Positions 54,627-63,712 are shown, counted from the stretch's first letter. The stretch is 64,000 bases of DNA from Roseovarius sp. (GCF_027019125.1 NZ_JALUXE010000030.1:62001-126000), one strand, 5' to 3'. Notes: a model not told the origin generated them from the letters alone. A program made the numbers and translations.

Positions 54627-56504
54627 TCAGCCCGCGCGGCGGATGCCCATGACGCGGGCGCGGGCGCGCGGGTCACTGTCGAAAAGCGCGGCAAGCTGCT
54701 CGGTCATGGCGCCGGCCAGTTGGTCGGCATCGGTGATGGTCACGGCGCGCTGGTAATAGCGGGTCACGTCATGGCCGATGCCGATGGCCAGCAGTTCCAC
54801 CTGTTTGCGGCGCTCGACCATGGCGATCACGTCGCGCAGGTGTTTTTCGAGGTAATTGGCAGGGTTGACCGAGAGCGTCGAGTCATCGACCGGCGCGCCG
54901 TCGGAGATCACCATCAGGATCTTGCGCGCTTCCTTGCGCTGGACCATGCGGCGATGCGCCCATTCGAGCGCCTCGCCGTCGATGTTTTCCTTCAAGAGCC
55001 CCTCTTTCATCATCAGCCCGAGATTGTCGCGGGTGCGGCGCATGGGGGCATCGGCGGATTTATAGACGATGTGGCGCAGATCGTTGAGGCGGCCGGGAAG
55101 TTGCGGGCGGCCCTCGGCCAGCCATTTCTCGCGGCTCTGCCCGCCTTTCCACGCGCGGGTGGTGAAGCCGAGGATTTCCACCTTGACCGAGCAGCGTTCC
55201 AGCGTGCGCGCCAGAACATCGGCGCAGATGGCGGCGATGGAAATGGGGCGACCGCGCATCGAGCCGGAATTATCCAGAAGCAGCGTCACCATCGTGTCGC
55301 GGAATTCGGTATCCTTTTCCACCTTGAAGCTGAGCGGCGTGGTCGGGTTGGCCACTACGCGCGCAAGACGGCCTGCGTCCAAGATGCCCTCTTCGCGGTC
55401 GAATTCCCAGGAGCGGCTTTGCTGCGCCTGAAGGCGGCGTTGCAACTTGTTGGCAAGGCGGCTGACCGCGCCCTTGAGCGGTTCCAACTGTTGATCGAGA
55501 TAGGCGCGCAGGCGTTCGAGTTCGACCGGGTCGGCCAGGTCCTCGGCGCGGATTTCCTCGTCAAAGGCGGTGTTGTAGACGGTGTAATGGGGGTCGGCAT
55601 CCGAAATGGGCGCAGGGGCGGGCGGCTCGAGCGGGGCTTCGCCCTCGGGCAGCTCGGTTTCGTCCTGCATCTCGTCGTCGGCCATCTCCTCCATGCTGAC
55701 TTGCGCCTGGGCCGCGTCCTGCTGTTCGTCCTGGGAGCGCTCGGGGTCGGCTTCGGCCTCGGTTTCCTGGCTGTCGTCCTGACCGGTGCTGTCGGGTTCT
55801 TCCTGCTCTTCGCCTGTTTCTTCGGCCTCGTCCTGCTGGTCGTCGTCGAGGCTGTCGGGGTCATCGCCCAACTGGTCGCCATAGCCCAGATCCTCGATGA
55901 TGCGGCGGGCGAATTTGGCGAACGCCGCCTGATCGGCGAGGGTAACCTGTAGCGCGCCCAGGGTTCCGCCGGCCTGTTCCTCTATGAAGCCGCGCCAGAG
56001 GTTCATGACGTTTTGCGCGCCTGCGGGCATGTCGCGGCCCGTGGCGAGGTGGCGGATGAGATAGCCTGCCGCGGCGGGCAGGGGCGCGTCGGCGGTCGAG
56101 GTGATCCGCTCGAACCCAAGACGATTGGCGTCCTGTGCAATCTTGGCGTCGATATTGGTGGCGGTGCCGGGCATGTCACGGGCGCCCACCGCCTCGCACC
56201 GGGCGGTTTCCATCGCCTCGTAGAGGTCGCGCGCCATGTCGCCCGGGGGGGCATAGCGCGCATGGGTGGCGGCATCGTGGAATTTATGCCGCAGAGCGAG
56301 GGCATCGGCGGTGCCGCGTGCCAAGAGCACCTCTTCGCGGCTCATGCGGCGCGAGACCTGCGGCAGGCGCATCGCCTCGCCCGAGAGGCCGCTGGGGTCC
56401 ACCGAATAGCTGATCGTCAGTTCGGAATCGTCCGCCATCACCTTGGTGGCGTTGGCGAGCGCCTTCTTGAACGGATCGGCGGGATTGTCGGTGGGTTTGT
56501 TCAT
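54627..56504 (-). CDS. cobT: Cobaltochelatase subunit CobT
   Basis: A 625-aa subunit of the aerobic ATP-dependent cobalt chelatase (CobNST) for cobalamin synthesis. An N-terminal helical region is followed by a very acidic stretch (about 205-290, rich in Asp/Glu/Gln) and a C-terminal von Willebrand A domain with the MIDAS motif [15 protein letters not shown] near residue 405. The layout resembles BchD of Mg-chelatase. It follows cobS with a 21-bp gap; cobN is not in the window. Confidence 0.94.
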   Translation of the reverse strand: MNKPTDNPADPFKKALANATKVMADDSELTISYSVDPSGLSGEAMRLPQVSRRMSREEVLLARGTADALALRHKFHDAATHARYAPPGDMARDLYEAMETARCEAVGARDMPGTATNIDAKIAQDANRLGFERITSTADAPLPAAAGYLIRHLATGRDMPAGAQNVMNLWRGFIEEQAGGTLGALQVTLADQAAFAKFARRIIEDLGYGDQLGDDPDSLDDDQQDEAEETGEEQEEPDSTGQDDSQETEAEADPERSQDEQQDAAQAQVSMEEMADDEMQDETELPEGEAPLEPPAPAPISDADPHYTVYNTAFDEEIRAEDLADPVELERLRAYLDQQLEPLKGAVSRLANKLQRRLQAQQSRSWEFDREEGILDAGRLARVVANPTTPLSFKVEKDTEFRDTMVTLLLDNSGSMRGRPISIAAICADVLARTLERCSVKVEILGFTTRAWKGGQSREKWLAEGRPQLPGRLNDLRHIVYKSADAPMRRTRDNLGLMMKEGLLKENIDGEALEWAHRRMVQRKEARKILMVISDGAPVDDSTLSVNPANYLEKHLRDVIAMVERRKQVELLAIGIGHDVTRYYQRAVTITDADQLAGAMTEQLAALFDSDPRARARVMGIRRAG

Positions 56505-56525
56505 CGGGCTGTCCCAGGGGCGCGC

Positions 56526-57512
56526 TCAGCGCACTTTCACATTCGCGGCACTCTCGGGCAGTTCCTCGTCAAAGCAGCGCTGGTAGAATTCGGCCACGGT
56601 CTGACGCTCCAACTCGTCGCATTTGTTGAGGAAGGTCAGGCGGAAGGCATAGCCCACATTGCGGAAGATATTGGCATTCTGTGCCCATGCGATGACGGTG
56701 CGTGGGCTCATCACGGTCGAAAGCTCGCCATTCATGAAGGCGGTGCGGCTGAGATCGGCGACCGTCACCATGCGGCTGATGGTCTTGCGCCCGTCAGCGG
56801 TGTTGTAGAGCGGGTTCTTGGCCAGCACGATGGCGGTTTCTGCATCATGGCTGAGATAGTTGAGTGTGGCGACGAGCGACCAGCGGTCCATCTGGCCCTG
56901 GTTGATCTGCTGTGTGCCGTGATAAAGCCCGGTGGTGTCGCCCAGACCCACGGTGTTGGCCGTGGCGAAGAGACGGAAATAGGGGTTGGGCGAAATCACC
57001 TCGTTCTGGTCAAGCAGCGTGAGTTTGCCGTCGGCCTCCAGCACGCGCTGGATCACGAACATCACGTCGGCGCGGCCCGCGTCGTATTCGTCGAACACGA
57101 TGGCGGTCGGGTTGCGCAGCGCCCAGGGCAGGATGCCTTCGTGGAATTCCGTCACCTGCACGCCGTCGCGCAGCTTGATCGCGTCCTTGCCGATGAGGTC
57201 GATCCGGCTGATGTGGCTGTCGAGGTTGACGCGCACGCAGGGCCAGTTGAGGCGGGCGGCGACCTGTTCGATATGGGTCGATTTGCCGGTGCCGTGATAC
57301 CCTTGGATCATCACGCGGCGGTTGTGTGAAAATCCGGCGAGGATTGCGAGCGTGGTGTCGGGATCGAATTTATAGGTCGAGTCCAAGTCCGGCACGCGCT
57401 CGGTTCGGGTCGCGAAACCCTTGACGATCATGTCGGTGTCGATGCCGAATGTCTCGCGGACCGAGATTTCCTCGGTCGGTTTCGCGTTGATGTCCATCAT
57501 TCCGTCAGCCAT
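56526..57512 (-). CDS. cobS: Cobaltochelatase subunit CobS
   Basis: A 328-aa AAA+ ATPase that powers cobalt insertion into hydrogenobyrinate diamide with CobT and CobN. Walker [11 protein letters not shown] is at residues 71-80, Walker [15 protein letters not shown] near 140, and the sensor region [19 protein letters not shown] follows. Length matches the family. It is the upstream gene of the cobS-cobT pair. Confidence 0.95.
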   Translation of the reverse strand: MADGMMDINAKPTEEISVRETFGIDTDMIVKGFATRTERVPDLDSTYKFDPDTTLAILAGFSHNRRVMIQGYHGTGKSTHIEQVAARLNWPCVRVNLDSHISRIDLIGKDAIKLRDGVQVTEFHEGILPWALRNPTAIVFDEYDAGRADVMFVIQRVLEADGKLTLLDQNEVISPNPYFRLFATANTVGLGDTTGLYHGTQQINQGQMDRWSLVATLNYLSHDAETAIVLAKNPLYNTADGRKTISRMVTVADLSRTAFMNGELSTVMSPRTVIAWAQNANIFRNVGYAFRLTFLNKCDELERQTVAEFYQRCFDEELPESAANVKVR

Positions 57513-57638
57513 TACGCCGGTCCTTCAATCGGGTCGTTTCTCAGGTCTCGTCGTGCAACATATCGCAGCAGAGGGCAAGGGGAAGGGGCAAGATTGCGCT
57601 GGCCTTATGGCGGGGGCGCGTTTGGCCTGATCCTGCGG

Positions 57639-58292
57639 TCAGTCGGTGCTTTGGGCGATGTCGGCGAGGGTTTCGGCGTCGAGAATTCGCACCAAGCCGC
57701 GCTCAACGGTCACGATGCCCCGCCGCGCCAGCGCATCGAGGCGCCGCGAGACCACTTCGCGGGCAGACCCGATCATCACGGCGATTTCGGCATGGGTGGC
57801 ATGGAGCGTGTCACCCACAGCCCGGTCGAGCAGGCATTGCGCGAGGCGGGTCTCGATGCGCTGAAAGGCCACGCGGTCGAGCAGGTGCATCATGGATTGC
57901 AGGCGTTGCGCGAAGGCCGCGAATACGAAATGCCGGAATGCGTCGGAGAGATCCATGAGCCGCAGGAACATATCGCGCGGCACCAGCACCAGCTCGCACG
58001 GCGTGCGCGTGATCGCCTCGCCCGAGTAATCGTCGCCGCCCATGAGGCCCAGGGTGGATTGCACGCAGCTCTGCCCCGGCTCGACCGCATAGAGCAGGAG
58101 TTCGCGCCCCGAAGCGCCGGTGAGATAGACATCGACCCGGCCCGAGAGCATGACCACGAAACCCTTGACCGTATCGCCGGGGTGAAAGAGCACGGTGCCC
58201 GCAGGCGCGGCCATCGGCGTCAGTCGGTCGAGCAGGGCGCGCGCCTCGGGCTCGAGCGGCGGCAGGCCGGGGGCGCGCGCCACCCATGCCAT
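57639..58292 (-). CDS. Crp/Fnr family transcriptional regulator
   Basis: A 217-aa protein with an N-terminal cyclic-nucleotide-binding-like beta-roll (residues ~10-125, GTVLFHPGDTVKGFVVMLSGRVDVYL) and a C-terminal HTH (HAEIAVMIGSAREVVSRRLDALARRGIVTVERG). It lacks the N-terminal Cys cluster of oxygen-sensing FNR; its two Cys (SCVQS and TPCELV) are in the sensor domain. The ATG overlaps the stop of the dehydrogenase gene (TGATG), so it is co-expressed with the valine-catabolic operon and may regulate it (inference). Confidence 0.88.
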   Translation of the reverse strand: MAWVARAPGLPPLEPEARALLDRLTPMAAPAGTVLFHPGDTVKGFVVMLSGRVDVYLTGASGRELLLYAVEPGQSCVQSTLGLMGGDDYSGEAITRTPCELVLVPRDMFLRLMDLSDAFRHFVFAAFAQRLQSMMHLLDRVAFQRIETRLAQCLLDRAVGDTLHATHAEIAVMIGSAREVVSRRLDALARRGIVTVERGLVRILDAETLADIAQSTD

Positions 58293-59164
58293 CAGCCGCG
58301 CCCGCGTTTCTCGAACCGGGGCAGCATCGCCGAGAAATCGCGGCCTGCGCCATCCTCGGCTTCGACGAATTGCGCGTAGAGGTCGCAGGCGGCGCGGCCC
58401 ATCGGTGTGTCGGCATCCGCCGCCTCGGCCGCCTGTTGCGACAGGCGCAGGTCCTTGAGCATGAGGTCGGCGGCAAAGCCCGGTTTGTAATCATTGTCTG
58501 CGGGGGATTTGGGGCCCACGCCGGGCGCCGGGCAATAGGCGTTCATCGACCAGCTATAGCCCGAAGAGGTCGAGACCACATCGAACATCGCCTGCCGATC
58601 AAGACCCAGCTTGTCGGCCAGGGCAAAGGCCTCGCAGGTGGCGATCATGGTGACGCCGAGGATCATGTTATTGCAGATCTTGGCCGCTTGGCCATTGCCG
58701 GAGGGGCCGCAATGCACCGCCTTTTGTCCCATGATGTCAAAGAGTTCACGGGCGACGTTAAAGCCTGCCTCATCGCCGCCGACCATGAAGGTGAGCGTGC
58801 CCGCGGTGGCCCCGCCGACGCCGCCCGACACAGGCGCATCAAGGGCCGATAGACCCGCCGCCTGCGCCTCTGCCGCCACATCGCGGGCGCTGGCGACATC
58901 GACGGTGGAGCAGTCGAGCAGCACGGCACCGGGGGTCATGGCCGGGATCACCTCGGCGGCGACGCGACGCAGGATCGCACCGTTGGGCAGCATGGTGATG
59001 ACAACGGCGGCATCGCGCGCGGCCTCTGCTGCGCTGGTGGCCATGGCCACGCCGTCGATCTTGACCTCTGCCATGTCAAAGCCGGTGACGTCATGGCCCG
59101 CGCGGGCCAGATTGGCCGCCATCGGCGCGCCCATGTTGCCCAGCCCGATAAACCCGATCTTCAT
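58292..59164 (-). CDS. mmsB: 3-hydroxyisobutyrate dehydrogenase
   Basis: A 290-aa NAD-dependent beta-hydroxyacid dehydrogenase. It has the Rossmann motif KIGFIGLGNMGAPMAANLARAGHDVTGFD at the N-terminus, the substrate motif DAPVSGGVGGATAGTLTFMVGG near residue 115 and the catalytic Lys in GNGQAAKICNNMILG near residue 170. It oxidises 3-hydroxyisobutyrate to methylmalonate semialdehyde in valine degradation. It overlaps the hydratase/hydrolase gene by 4 bp. Confidence 0.92.
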   Translation of the reverse strand: MKIGFIGLGNMGAPMAANLARAGHDVTGFDMAEVKIDGVAMATSAAEAARDAAVVITMLPNGAILRRVAAEVIPAMTPGAVLLDCSTVDVASARDVAAEAQAAGLSALDAPVSGGVGGATAGTLTFMVGGDEAGFNVARELFDIMGQKAVHCGPSGNGQAAKICNNMILGVTMIATCEAFALADKLGLDRQAMFDVVSTSSGYSWSMNAYCPAPGVGPKSPADNDYKPGFAADLMLKDLRLSQQAAEAADADTPMGRAACDLYAQFVEAEDGAGRDFSAMLPRFEKRGRG

Positions 59165-60210
59165 GTTCCTGTCTCCTCCAGCGTCAGGGCGTCTTTGCCC
59201 AAGGGTTGCAGCATCTGCGCGACGGCTATGCCCGGCAGGCTGTCAAGCCCATGTTTCCAGTTCGGTTTTCTGTCCTTGTCGATGATCGCGGCGCGGATGC
59301 CTTCGAGGAAATCGCCCTGTTCCATCGCACGATAGGTGAAACGATATTCAAGGCCAAGGGCGCGCGTAATATCGGCCGAGGGGCCGCGCAGGCGGTGGAT
59401 CATCTCGATGGCGCAGGCCATCGAGAGGGGCGAATTGCGACTGAGGAGTTTCAATGTGTCGCGGGCGAAATCGCTGTCCTCGGCGCGCAGGGCGTTGAGG
59501 ATGTCGTGCAGGGTCTCGCCACCGAAATGGCGGTCGATCCGGGGGCTGAGGGCGCGCAAGGCACCGGGGGGCGGTGTCTCGGCGTAGGCGGTGATCACGG
59601 CCGGATCGCCGGTCTCCACCAGGGCAGCGGTGAGGGTGGGCCACTTGAGCTCTGGCACGTAAGTATCTGCGAAACCGGCATGAATGGCATCATCCGGCCC
59701 CATGCGGCTGCCGGTGGTGCCGAGGTATTCGCCCAAGCGTCCGGGGGCGCGCGCAAGGATCAGGGAACCGCCCACATCGGGCACAAGGCCGATGCCGCAT
59801 TCGGGCATGGCGATTTGCGTGCTCTCGCAGGTGACGCGGTGCGACCCGTGACAGGAAATGCCCACGCCGCCACCCATGACAAAGCCCTGCATCAGCGCGA
59901 CATAGGGTTTGGGATAATGCGCGATCTTGGCATTGAGCCGGTATTCATCGGCCCAGAAGCGGCGGCCAAAGCCGTAGTCGCCCGCGCGCCCGGTGTCGTA
60001 AAGCTGCTGGATGTCGCCGCCGGCGCAAAAGGCCTTGTCGCCTGTCGCGTCGATCAGGATGAGGGCCACGTCCTCCTGGTCGCGCCAGTCATCCAGCGCC
60101 GCCTCGATGGCGGTGGCCATGTCATAGCTCAGCGCATTCAGCGCCTTGGGGCGGGTGAGGGTGATGCGCCCGGCGCGCCCCTCTTTGCGGATGTGGATAT
60201 CGGCGCTCAT
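59161..60210 (-). CDS. 3-hydroxyisobutyryl-CoA hydrolase / enoyl-CoA hydratase family
   Basis: A 349-aa crotonase-fold protein, longer than simple hydratases (~260 aa) and like the HIBYL-CoA hydrolase branch. Typical segments are RPKALNALSYDMATAIEAAL, KAFCAGGDIQQLYDTGRAGDYGFG, QGFVMGGGVGISCHGSHRV and MPECGIGLVPDVGGSLILARAPG. It would release 3-hydroxyisobutyrate for the downstream dehydrogenase. Both ends overlap neighbouring genes by four bases. Confidence 0.9.
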   Translation of the reverse strand: MSADIHIRKEGRAGRITLTRPKALNALSYDMATAIEAALDDWRDQEDVALILIDATGDKAFCAGGDIQQLYDTGRAGDYGFGRRFWADEYRLNAKIAHYPKPYVALMQGFVMGGGVGISCHGSHRVTCESTQIAMPECGIGLVPDVGGSLILARAPGRLGEYLGTTGSRMGPDDAIHAGFADTYVPELKWPTLTAALVETGDPAVITAYAETPPPGALRALSPRIDRHFGGETLHDILNALRAEDSDFARDTLKLLSRNSPLSMACAIEMIHRLRGPSADITRALGLEYRFTYRAMEQGDFLEGIRAAIIDKDRKPNWKHGLDSLPGIAVAQMLQPLGKDALTLEETGT

Positions 60211-61349
60211 TGGCCCGCCAGCATCTGCCGCGCCACGATCAGGCGCATGATCTCGTTGGTGCCTTCGAGGATTTCATGCACGCGCAGGTCGCGGACCAGT
60301 TTCTCGATCCCGTAATCGGCCAGATAGCCGTAGCCGCCATGCAGTTGCAGGCATTGATTGACCACGCGGCTGCCGGTTTCGGTCACGAATTTCTTGGCCA
60401 TGGCGCAGAATTTGGTGGCATCGGGCGCGTCATTGTCGAGCTTCCACGCCGCCTGGCGCAGAAGGGTGCGGGCGGCCTGAAGCTCGATCTCCATATCGGC
60501 GAGGCGGAATTGCAGCGCCTGAAAGTCGTTGATGGGCCGGCCAAAGGCGCGACGCTCGGCCATATAGGCCAGTGTCTGGTTGAGACCCTGCTGCGCCGCG
60601 CCAAGCGAACAGGCGGCAATGTTTAGGCGCCCGCCGTCAAGGCCATTCATCGCATAAGTGAAACCTTTGCCTTCCTCACCCACCAGATTCTCGGCAGAAA
60701 TGTTGCAATTGTCAAATTGCACCTGTCGGGTCGGTTGGCTGCGCCAGCCCATCTTATCCTCGAGCCCACCATAGCTGAGGCCCTCTGTGCCCGCTTCGAC
60801 ATAGACGGTCGAGATGCCCTTGGGGCCGTCAGCGCCGGTGCGGACCATGACGACATAGGCATCGGAATAGCCGCCGCCCGAGATGAAAGCCTTGGTCCCG
60901 TTGAGGGTATAGCCCTCGTTGGTGCGCTCGGCGCGGGTCTTGAGGGCGGCGGCGTCAGAGCCCGAGCCGGGCTCGGTCAGGCAATAGGACAGGACCGTTT
61001 CCATGGTCAGGGCGCGGGGCAGAACGCGCGCCTTCATCTCTGCGCTGCCGAACTTGTCGATCATCTTGGCGCACATGTTGTGGATCGACAGGAACGCCGC
61101 AACCGAGGGGCAGGCCATCGAGAGCGCCTCGAACACCAGCGTGGCATCAAGGCGCGTAAGGCCAGAGCCGCCCGCCTCCTCGCTCACATAAAGCCCGCCA
61201 AAGCCAAGGGCCGCGATTTCCGGCCAAAGTTCCTTGGGGATGGTGCCGGCCCGCTCCCAATCGCGGGCATGAGGCGCGATACGGTCCTGTCCAAAGGCAT
61301 GGGCCATGTCGAAAATGGCGGTCTGTTCCTCGGTAAGGGCGAAATCCAT
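60207..61349 (-). CDS. Acyl-CoA dehydrogenase (isobutyryl-CoA dehydrogenase-like)
   Basis: A 380-aa FAD enzyme of standard length. Signatures are SYCLTEPGSGSDAAALKTRAE and QCLQLHGGYGYLADYGIEKLVRDLRVHEILEGTNEIMR. The Glu in YGIEKLVRD is the usual catalytic-base position region. Given the following hydrolase and hydroxyisobutyrate dehydrogenase, isobutyryl-CoA from valine is the likely substrate. It is the first gene of a four-gene overlapping operon. GAGGAG precedes the ATG. Confidence 0.9.
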   Translation of the reverse strand: MDFALTEEQTAIFDMAHAFGQDRIAPHARDWERAGTIPKELWPEIAALGFGGLYVSEEAGGSGLTRLDATLVFEALSMACPSVAAFLSIHNMCAKMIDKFGSAEMKARVLPRALTMETVLSYCLTEPGSGSDAAALKTRAERTNEGYTLNGTKAFISGGGYSDAYVVMVRTGADGPKGISTVYVEAGTEGLSYGGLEDKMGWRSQPTRQVQFDNCNISAENLVGEEGKGFTYAMNGLDGGRLNIAACSLGAAQQGLNQTLAYMAERRAFGRPINDFQALQFRLADMEIELQAARTLLRQAAWKLDNDAPDATKFCAMAKKFVTETGSRVVNQCLQLHGGYGYLADYGIEKLVRDLRVHEILEGTNEIMRLIVARQMLAGQ

Positions 61350-61799
61350 CGGCGGCTCCTCTACGCTGAAATGAACGGCTGTTTAATTAACAACTGTTTC
61401 ACAACTATTGCAAAGGGGAGATGGGGGGAAGGGGGGTGTGTAGCGTGACTGTTGTAGCGTGACAGCGAAGTTTGCAGTGAATTACAGTGAAGTTTACAGC
61501 AACGGGTGTTTGGAGATGGGCAGGTTACTGGCGCTTGGTTAGAGGACTATCGCCTGCGCCAATGACAGGTGCCGGTGTCATGCCAGACCGGTAAGTTGGC
61601 AGATGCGGACATCGAGGTGAGGCAATAATTCCGTTCGAAGCCTGGGACTTTCTCGCAATCAATGTGGCTTGGACTTTCAGCAATCTGTTCGTTGTGAAGT
61701 TCAACGACGATTTGAATGCCGCAGACAGGATAGAGGCATACCTAGCAGTTTTTGAGGGGGAGTTGAAAGTTCATCACCCCCTCGGTTTTCATCAGTCTG
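61350..61799. other. 450-bp region without an intact gene
   Basis: It contains the promoter region of the valine operon with a TTAATTAA palindrome near 61384, a set of short direct repeats at 61440-61499, and from 61595 a coding-looking frame without a proper start. No RNA gene is apparent. Confidence 0.6.
61440..61499. repeat. Cluster of short direct repeats upstream of the valine operon
   Basis: GTAGCGTGAC occurs at 61440-61449 and 61454-61463. GAAGTTTGCAG/GAAGTTTACAG occurs at 61467-61477 and 61489-61499, and CAGTGAA at 61475-61481 and 61485-61491. They lie 90-150 bp upstream of the acyl-CoA dehydrogenase start, a plausible regulator-binding array. Confidence 0.45.
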
Positions 61800-61867
61800 T
61801 TACGAGTGTTTCCAACGACCGTTCGCGCCGCCCTCGAGGGCTCCGGCACCGGCCATCGCACCATTGA
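61595..61867 (+). pseudogene. Possible gene fragment or remnant
   Basis: This frame is open from after a TAA at 61592 to a TGA at 61865. It encodes a protein-like stretch (IPFEAWDFLAINVAWTFSNL, then DDLNAADRIEAYLAVFEGEL) but has no ATG. The only alternative start is a GTG at 61664 without a ribosome-binding site. Base composition is lower in GC than flanking core genes, and its last third overlaps the convergent Vap-like gene. It may be the remains of a transferred gene, or coincidence. I do not recognise the family. Confidence 0.25.
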
Positions 61868-62276
61868 ACTGGCCGATAGGCGTGGCACCCTCTAGAAAGT
61901 TGATCTGGAGTATGCCACCGCCTTCCCCGGCGCCTTGTACGTGGAACCCAGTTGTTCTTTTGAAGAACGGATCCCAGGCAGTATAGGCGGTGTAGAGGAA
62001 CCCGATCGCAGAACCGCCCGCCGCGCCGAGGCCCCAAATCGACTCGTCGAATGACCAGACCTTGTATGGATCTTCCGTGGGATTGCAGGTCACATTGCCG
62101 TAGATCAAACCCATGATAACTGATCCCTTCGCACCTATAGGCGCGAGCGCTGCGGCGCCCGTCGCTTGCGCGACGAAATGTTTCAGCTCGCCTTCAGGCA
62201 CACGGCCCTTCAGGCCACCTTCCATCAGCAGGTTTTTATAGATCGTATGATCTGGTGAAAATTCTTTGGCGTCCAT
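61800..62276 (-). CDS. VapA-like protein (Rhodococcus virulence-associated protein family), putative
   Basis: From the ATG at 62276, preceded by GGAGAG, the product is 158 aa with no signal peptide. The C-terminal ~100 residues are very rich in Gly and Ala with beta-strand spacing. From memory of the family they follow the VapA order: GLGAAGGSAIGFLYT, a short Asp/Phe segment, FHVQGAG, LQINFLEGATPIGQF, then a Gly-rich end closing in GRW. The VapA counterparts are G..G.LWGTL(F/Y)T, VSFQYN and LNINFFD..G.FLGH. DNA here is AT-richer than the core genes. It lies 181 bp downstream of an arsR-type gene. Confidence 0.5.
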   Translation of the reverse strand: MDAKEFSPDHTIYKNLLMEGGLKGRVPEGELKHFVAQATGAAALAPIGAKGSVIMGLIYGNVTCNPTEDPYKVWSFDESIWGLGAAGGSAIGFLYTAYTAWDPFFKRTTGFHVQGAGEGGGILQINFLEGATPIGQFNGAMAGAGALEGGANGRWKHS

Positions 62277-62457
62277 TAAATCTCTCCTTTTCAATTTGCC
62301 ATGTGGCTCATCGAATCGCTTCGACCCGCACCTGGCTGACCAAAGCTTCAGCCCTAAGGTGCATAAAATCAAATTAATTCTATCCAAAGTGGTGCTTGCG
62401 TTCGTTGACGCTTGCTGAGTTCGGCGGATGCGCGGGGCAAAGCCGGCTCTTGAGCCT

Positions 62458-62805
62458 TCAGGTGGAATGCCGGCTCCGGGTCATGTCGCAAACGGCCCCA
62501 AGCACGAGATCGACCCGATCCTTGCGCAGCTTGTAAAACACCCAGTTCTTGATCTTCTTGCTCTCGACCAATCCGGCATCTTGCAGAATTTTCATATGGT
62601 TGGTCACTGTGGGCTGTTTGAGCTCGATCTTTTGCGTGATGAAGCCCACGCAAACCCCATCATTGAGCAGGTCCCCATCCACCTGCGGCGGGAAATGGCG
62701 TTCGGGATCTGCCAGCCAGTGAAGGATGCGCAAGCGGTTCTCATGCGCCAAGGCCCGCAGGCTGCGAGATGTTGACACGAAAGACTGATGTGAATAGCCA
62801 CTCAT
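62458..62805 (-). CDS. ArsR-family winged-helix transcriptional regulator
   Basis: A 115-aa protein. The N-terminal SRSLRALAHENRLRILHWLADPE is the typical ArsR/SmtB first helices, and QPTVTNHMKILQDAGLVESKKIKNWVFYKL is the recognition helix and wing. A single Cys in NDGVCVGF and one in VCDM are not arranged as a known metal site. Its start codon overlaps a perfect 12-bp palindrome, suggesting autoregulation. It is divergent from the PhzF-like gene and upstream of the Vap-like gene. Confidence 0.85.
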   Translation of the reverse strand: MSGYSHQSFVSTSRSLRALAHENRLRILHWLADPERHFPPQVDGDLLNDGVCVGFITQKIELKQPTVTNHMKILQDAGLVESKKIKNWVFYKLRKDRVDLVLGAVCDMTRSRHST

Positions 62806-62815
62806 CTATATAGAT
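62804..62815. promoter_or_regulatory. Perfect palindrome ATCTATATAGAT at the divergent promoter
   Basis: This 12-bp perfect palindrome overlaps the arsR ATG (62803-62805) and lies 21 bp before the PhzF-like start. It also contains the TATATAG hexamer likely to serve as a -10 element. It fits a short AT-rich ArsR-type operator controlling both genes. Confidence 0.5.
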
Positions 62816-62836
62816 TCTCCACTATACAGGCGCCTT

Positions 62837-63712
62837 ATGTCATCGAGATCCGGAACCTTCAACTTCGTCCATTGCGATGTCTTCGCGAGCAGGCCCTACT
62901 CTGGCAACAGCCTTGCGGTGTTCACGGATGGCGCGGGGCTGAGTGGCGCGCAGATGCTGACGGTCACGCAAGAGATGCGCCACTTTGAATCGATCTTTCT
63001 GACCGAGGCAGACGGGCGGATATCGGCGCGGATCTTCGATCTGTTCGAAGAACTGCCCTTTGCCGGTCACCCCCTTATCGGTGCGGCCTGCACCTTGCAC
63101 CGACATTCAGGCGTAGAGGCAGATCGTGACTGGACCATCGGCCTGCAAGGCGGGCGGAGCGTGCATGTCACGACGACGCAACGTGATGGGCGTTACTTCG
63201 GAACACTGGATCAGGGGCGCCCCGAATTTCTGGGTGTCGTGCGCGAGGCGTCTGATCTCGCGCAGGCCTTCAATCTGGACCGTCTGGCAGACCTTCCCCT
63301 CGAGGTCATTTCAACCGGGCTGAAATATCTGATCGTCCCGGTGAGAGGGGGCTTGGCAGACGCGCGCATCACGGTGCCGGATCTGGAGAAGACGCTGCAT
63401 GGGCTTGGTGCCGAGTTTGCCTATCTCTTCGACGTCGACACCTTCGAGGGGAGACACTGGAACAACGATGGGCTCATGGAAGATGCCGCCACCGGCAGTG
63501 CGGCGGGCGTGGTGGGGGCCTATGCCCTGAAGCACGGGCTTGCGCGACCGGGGGTAAGTCTCGTCCTGAAACAAGGGCATTTCATGGGGCGGCCAAGTGA
63601 GATCGTCGTGACACCATACGGGTCTTCCGACGACATTGAACGGGTCACTGTTGCAGGAGAGGTCGCCTTCGTGGGGCAGGGCGAGGTCATTGCCCCGGAG
63701 GCGGCTATGTAG
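62837..63712 (+). CDS. PhzF family isomerase
   Basis: A 291-aa protein of the PhzF/diaminopimelate-epimerase fold. It opens FNFVHCDVFASRPYSGNSLAVF, has the active-site Glu in FEELPFAGHPLIGAA near residue 74, and repeats a similar element in MEDAATGSAAGVVGAYAL in the second half. PhzF itself isomerises a phenazine precursor, but most relatives act on unknown metabolites; no phenazine genes are present. The 21-bp distance from the palindrome implies a very short leader and control by the divergent ArsR-type regulator. Confidence 0.87.
   Translation: MSSRSGTFNFVHCDVFASRPYSGNSLAVFTDGAGLSGAQMLTVTQEMRHFESIFLTEADGRISARIFDLFEELPFAGHPLIGAACTLHRHSGVEADRDWTIGLQGGRSVHVTTTQRDGRYFGTLDQGRPEFLGVVREASDLAQAFNLDRLADLPLEVISTGLKYLIVPVRGGLADARITVPDLEKTLHGLGAEFAYLFDVDTFEGRHWNNDGLMEDAATGSAAGVVGAYALKHGLARPGVSLVLKQGHFMGRPSEIVVTPYGSSDDIERVTVAGEVAFVGQGEVIAPEAAM

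Noticed and set aside
52801-54756. Plus-strand open frame opposite aminopeptidase P
   Set aside because: It spans the 3' part of one gene, an intergenic repeat and part of cobT, with no domain; it is an antisense shadow.
57639-58292. Identification of the Crp/Fnr protein as FnrL, the likely reader of the FNR box at 13152
   Set aside because: It lacks the N-terminal Cys cluster needed for an oxygen-labile iron-sulfur centre.
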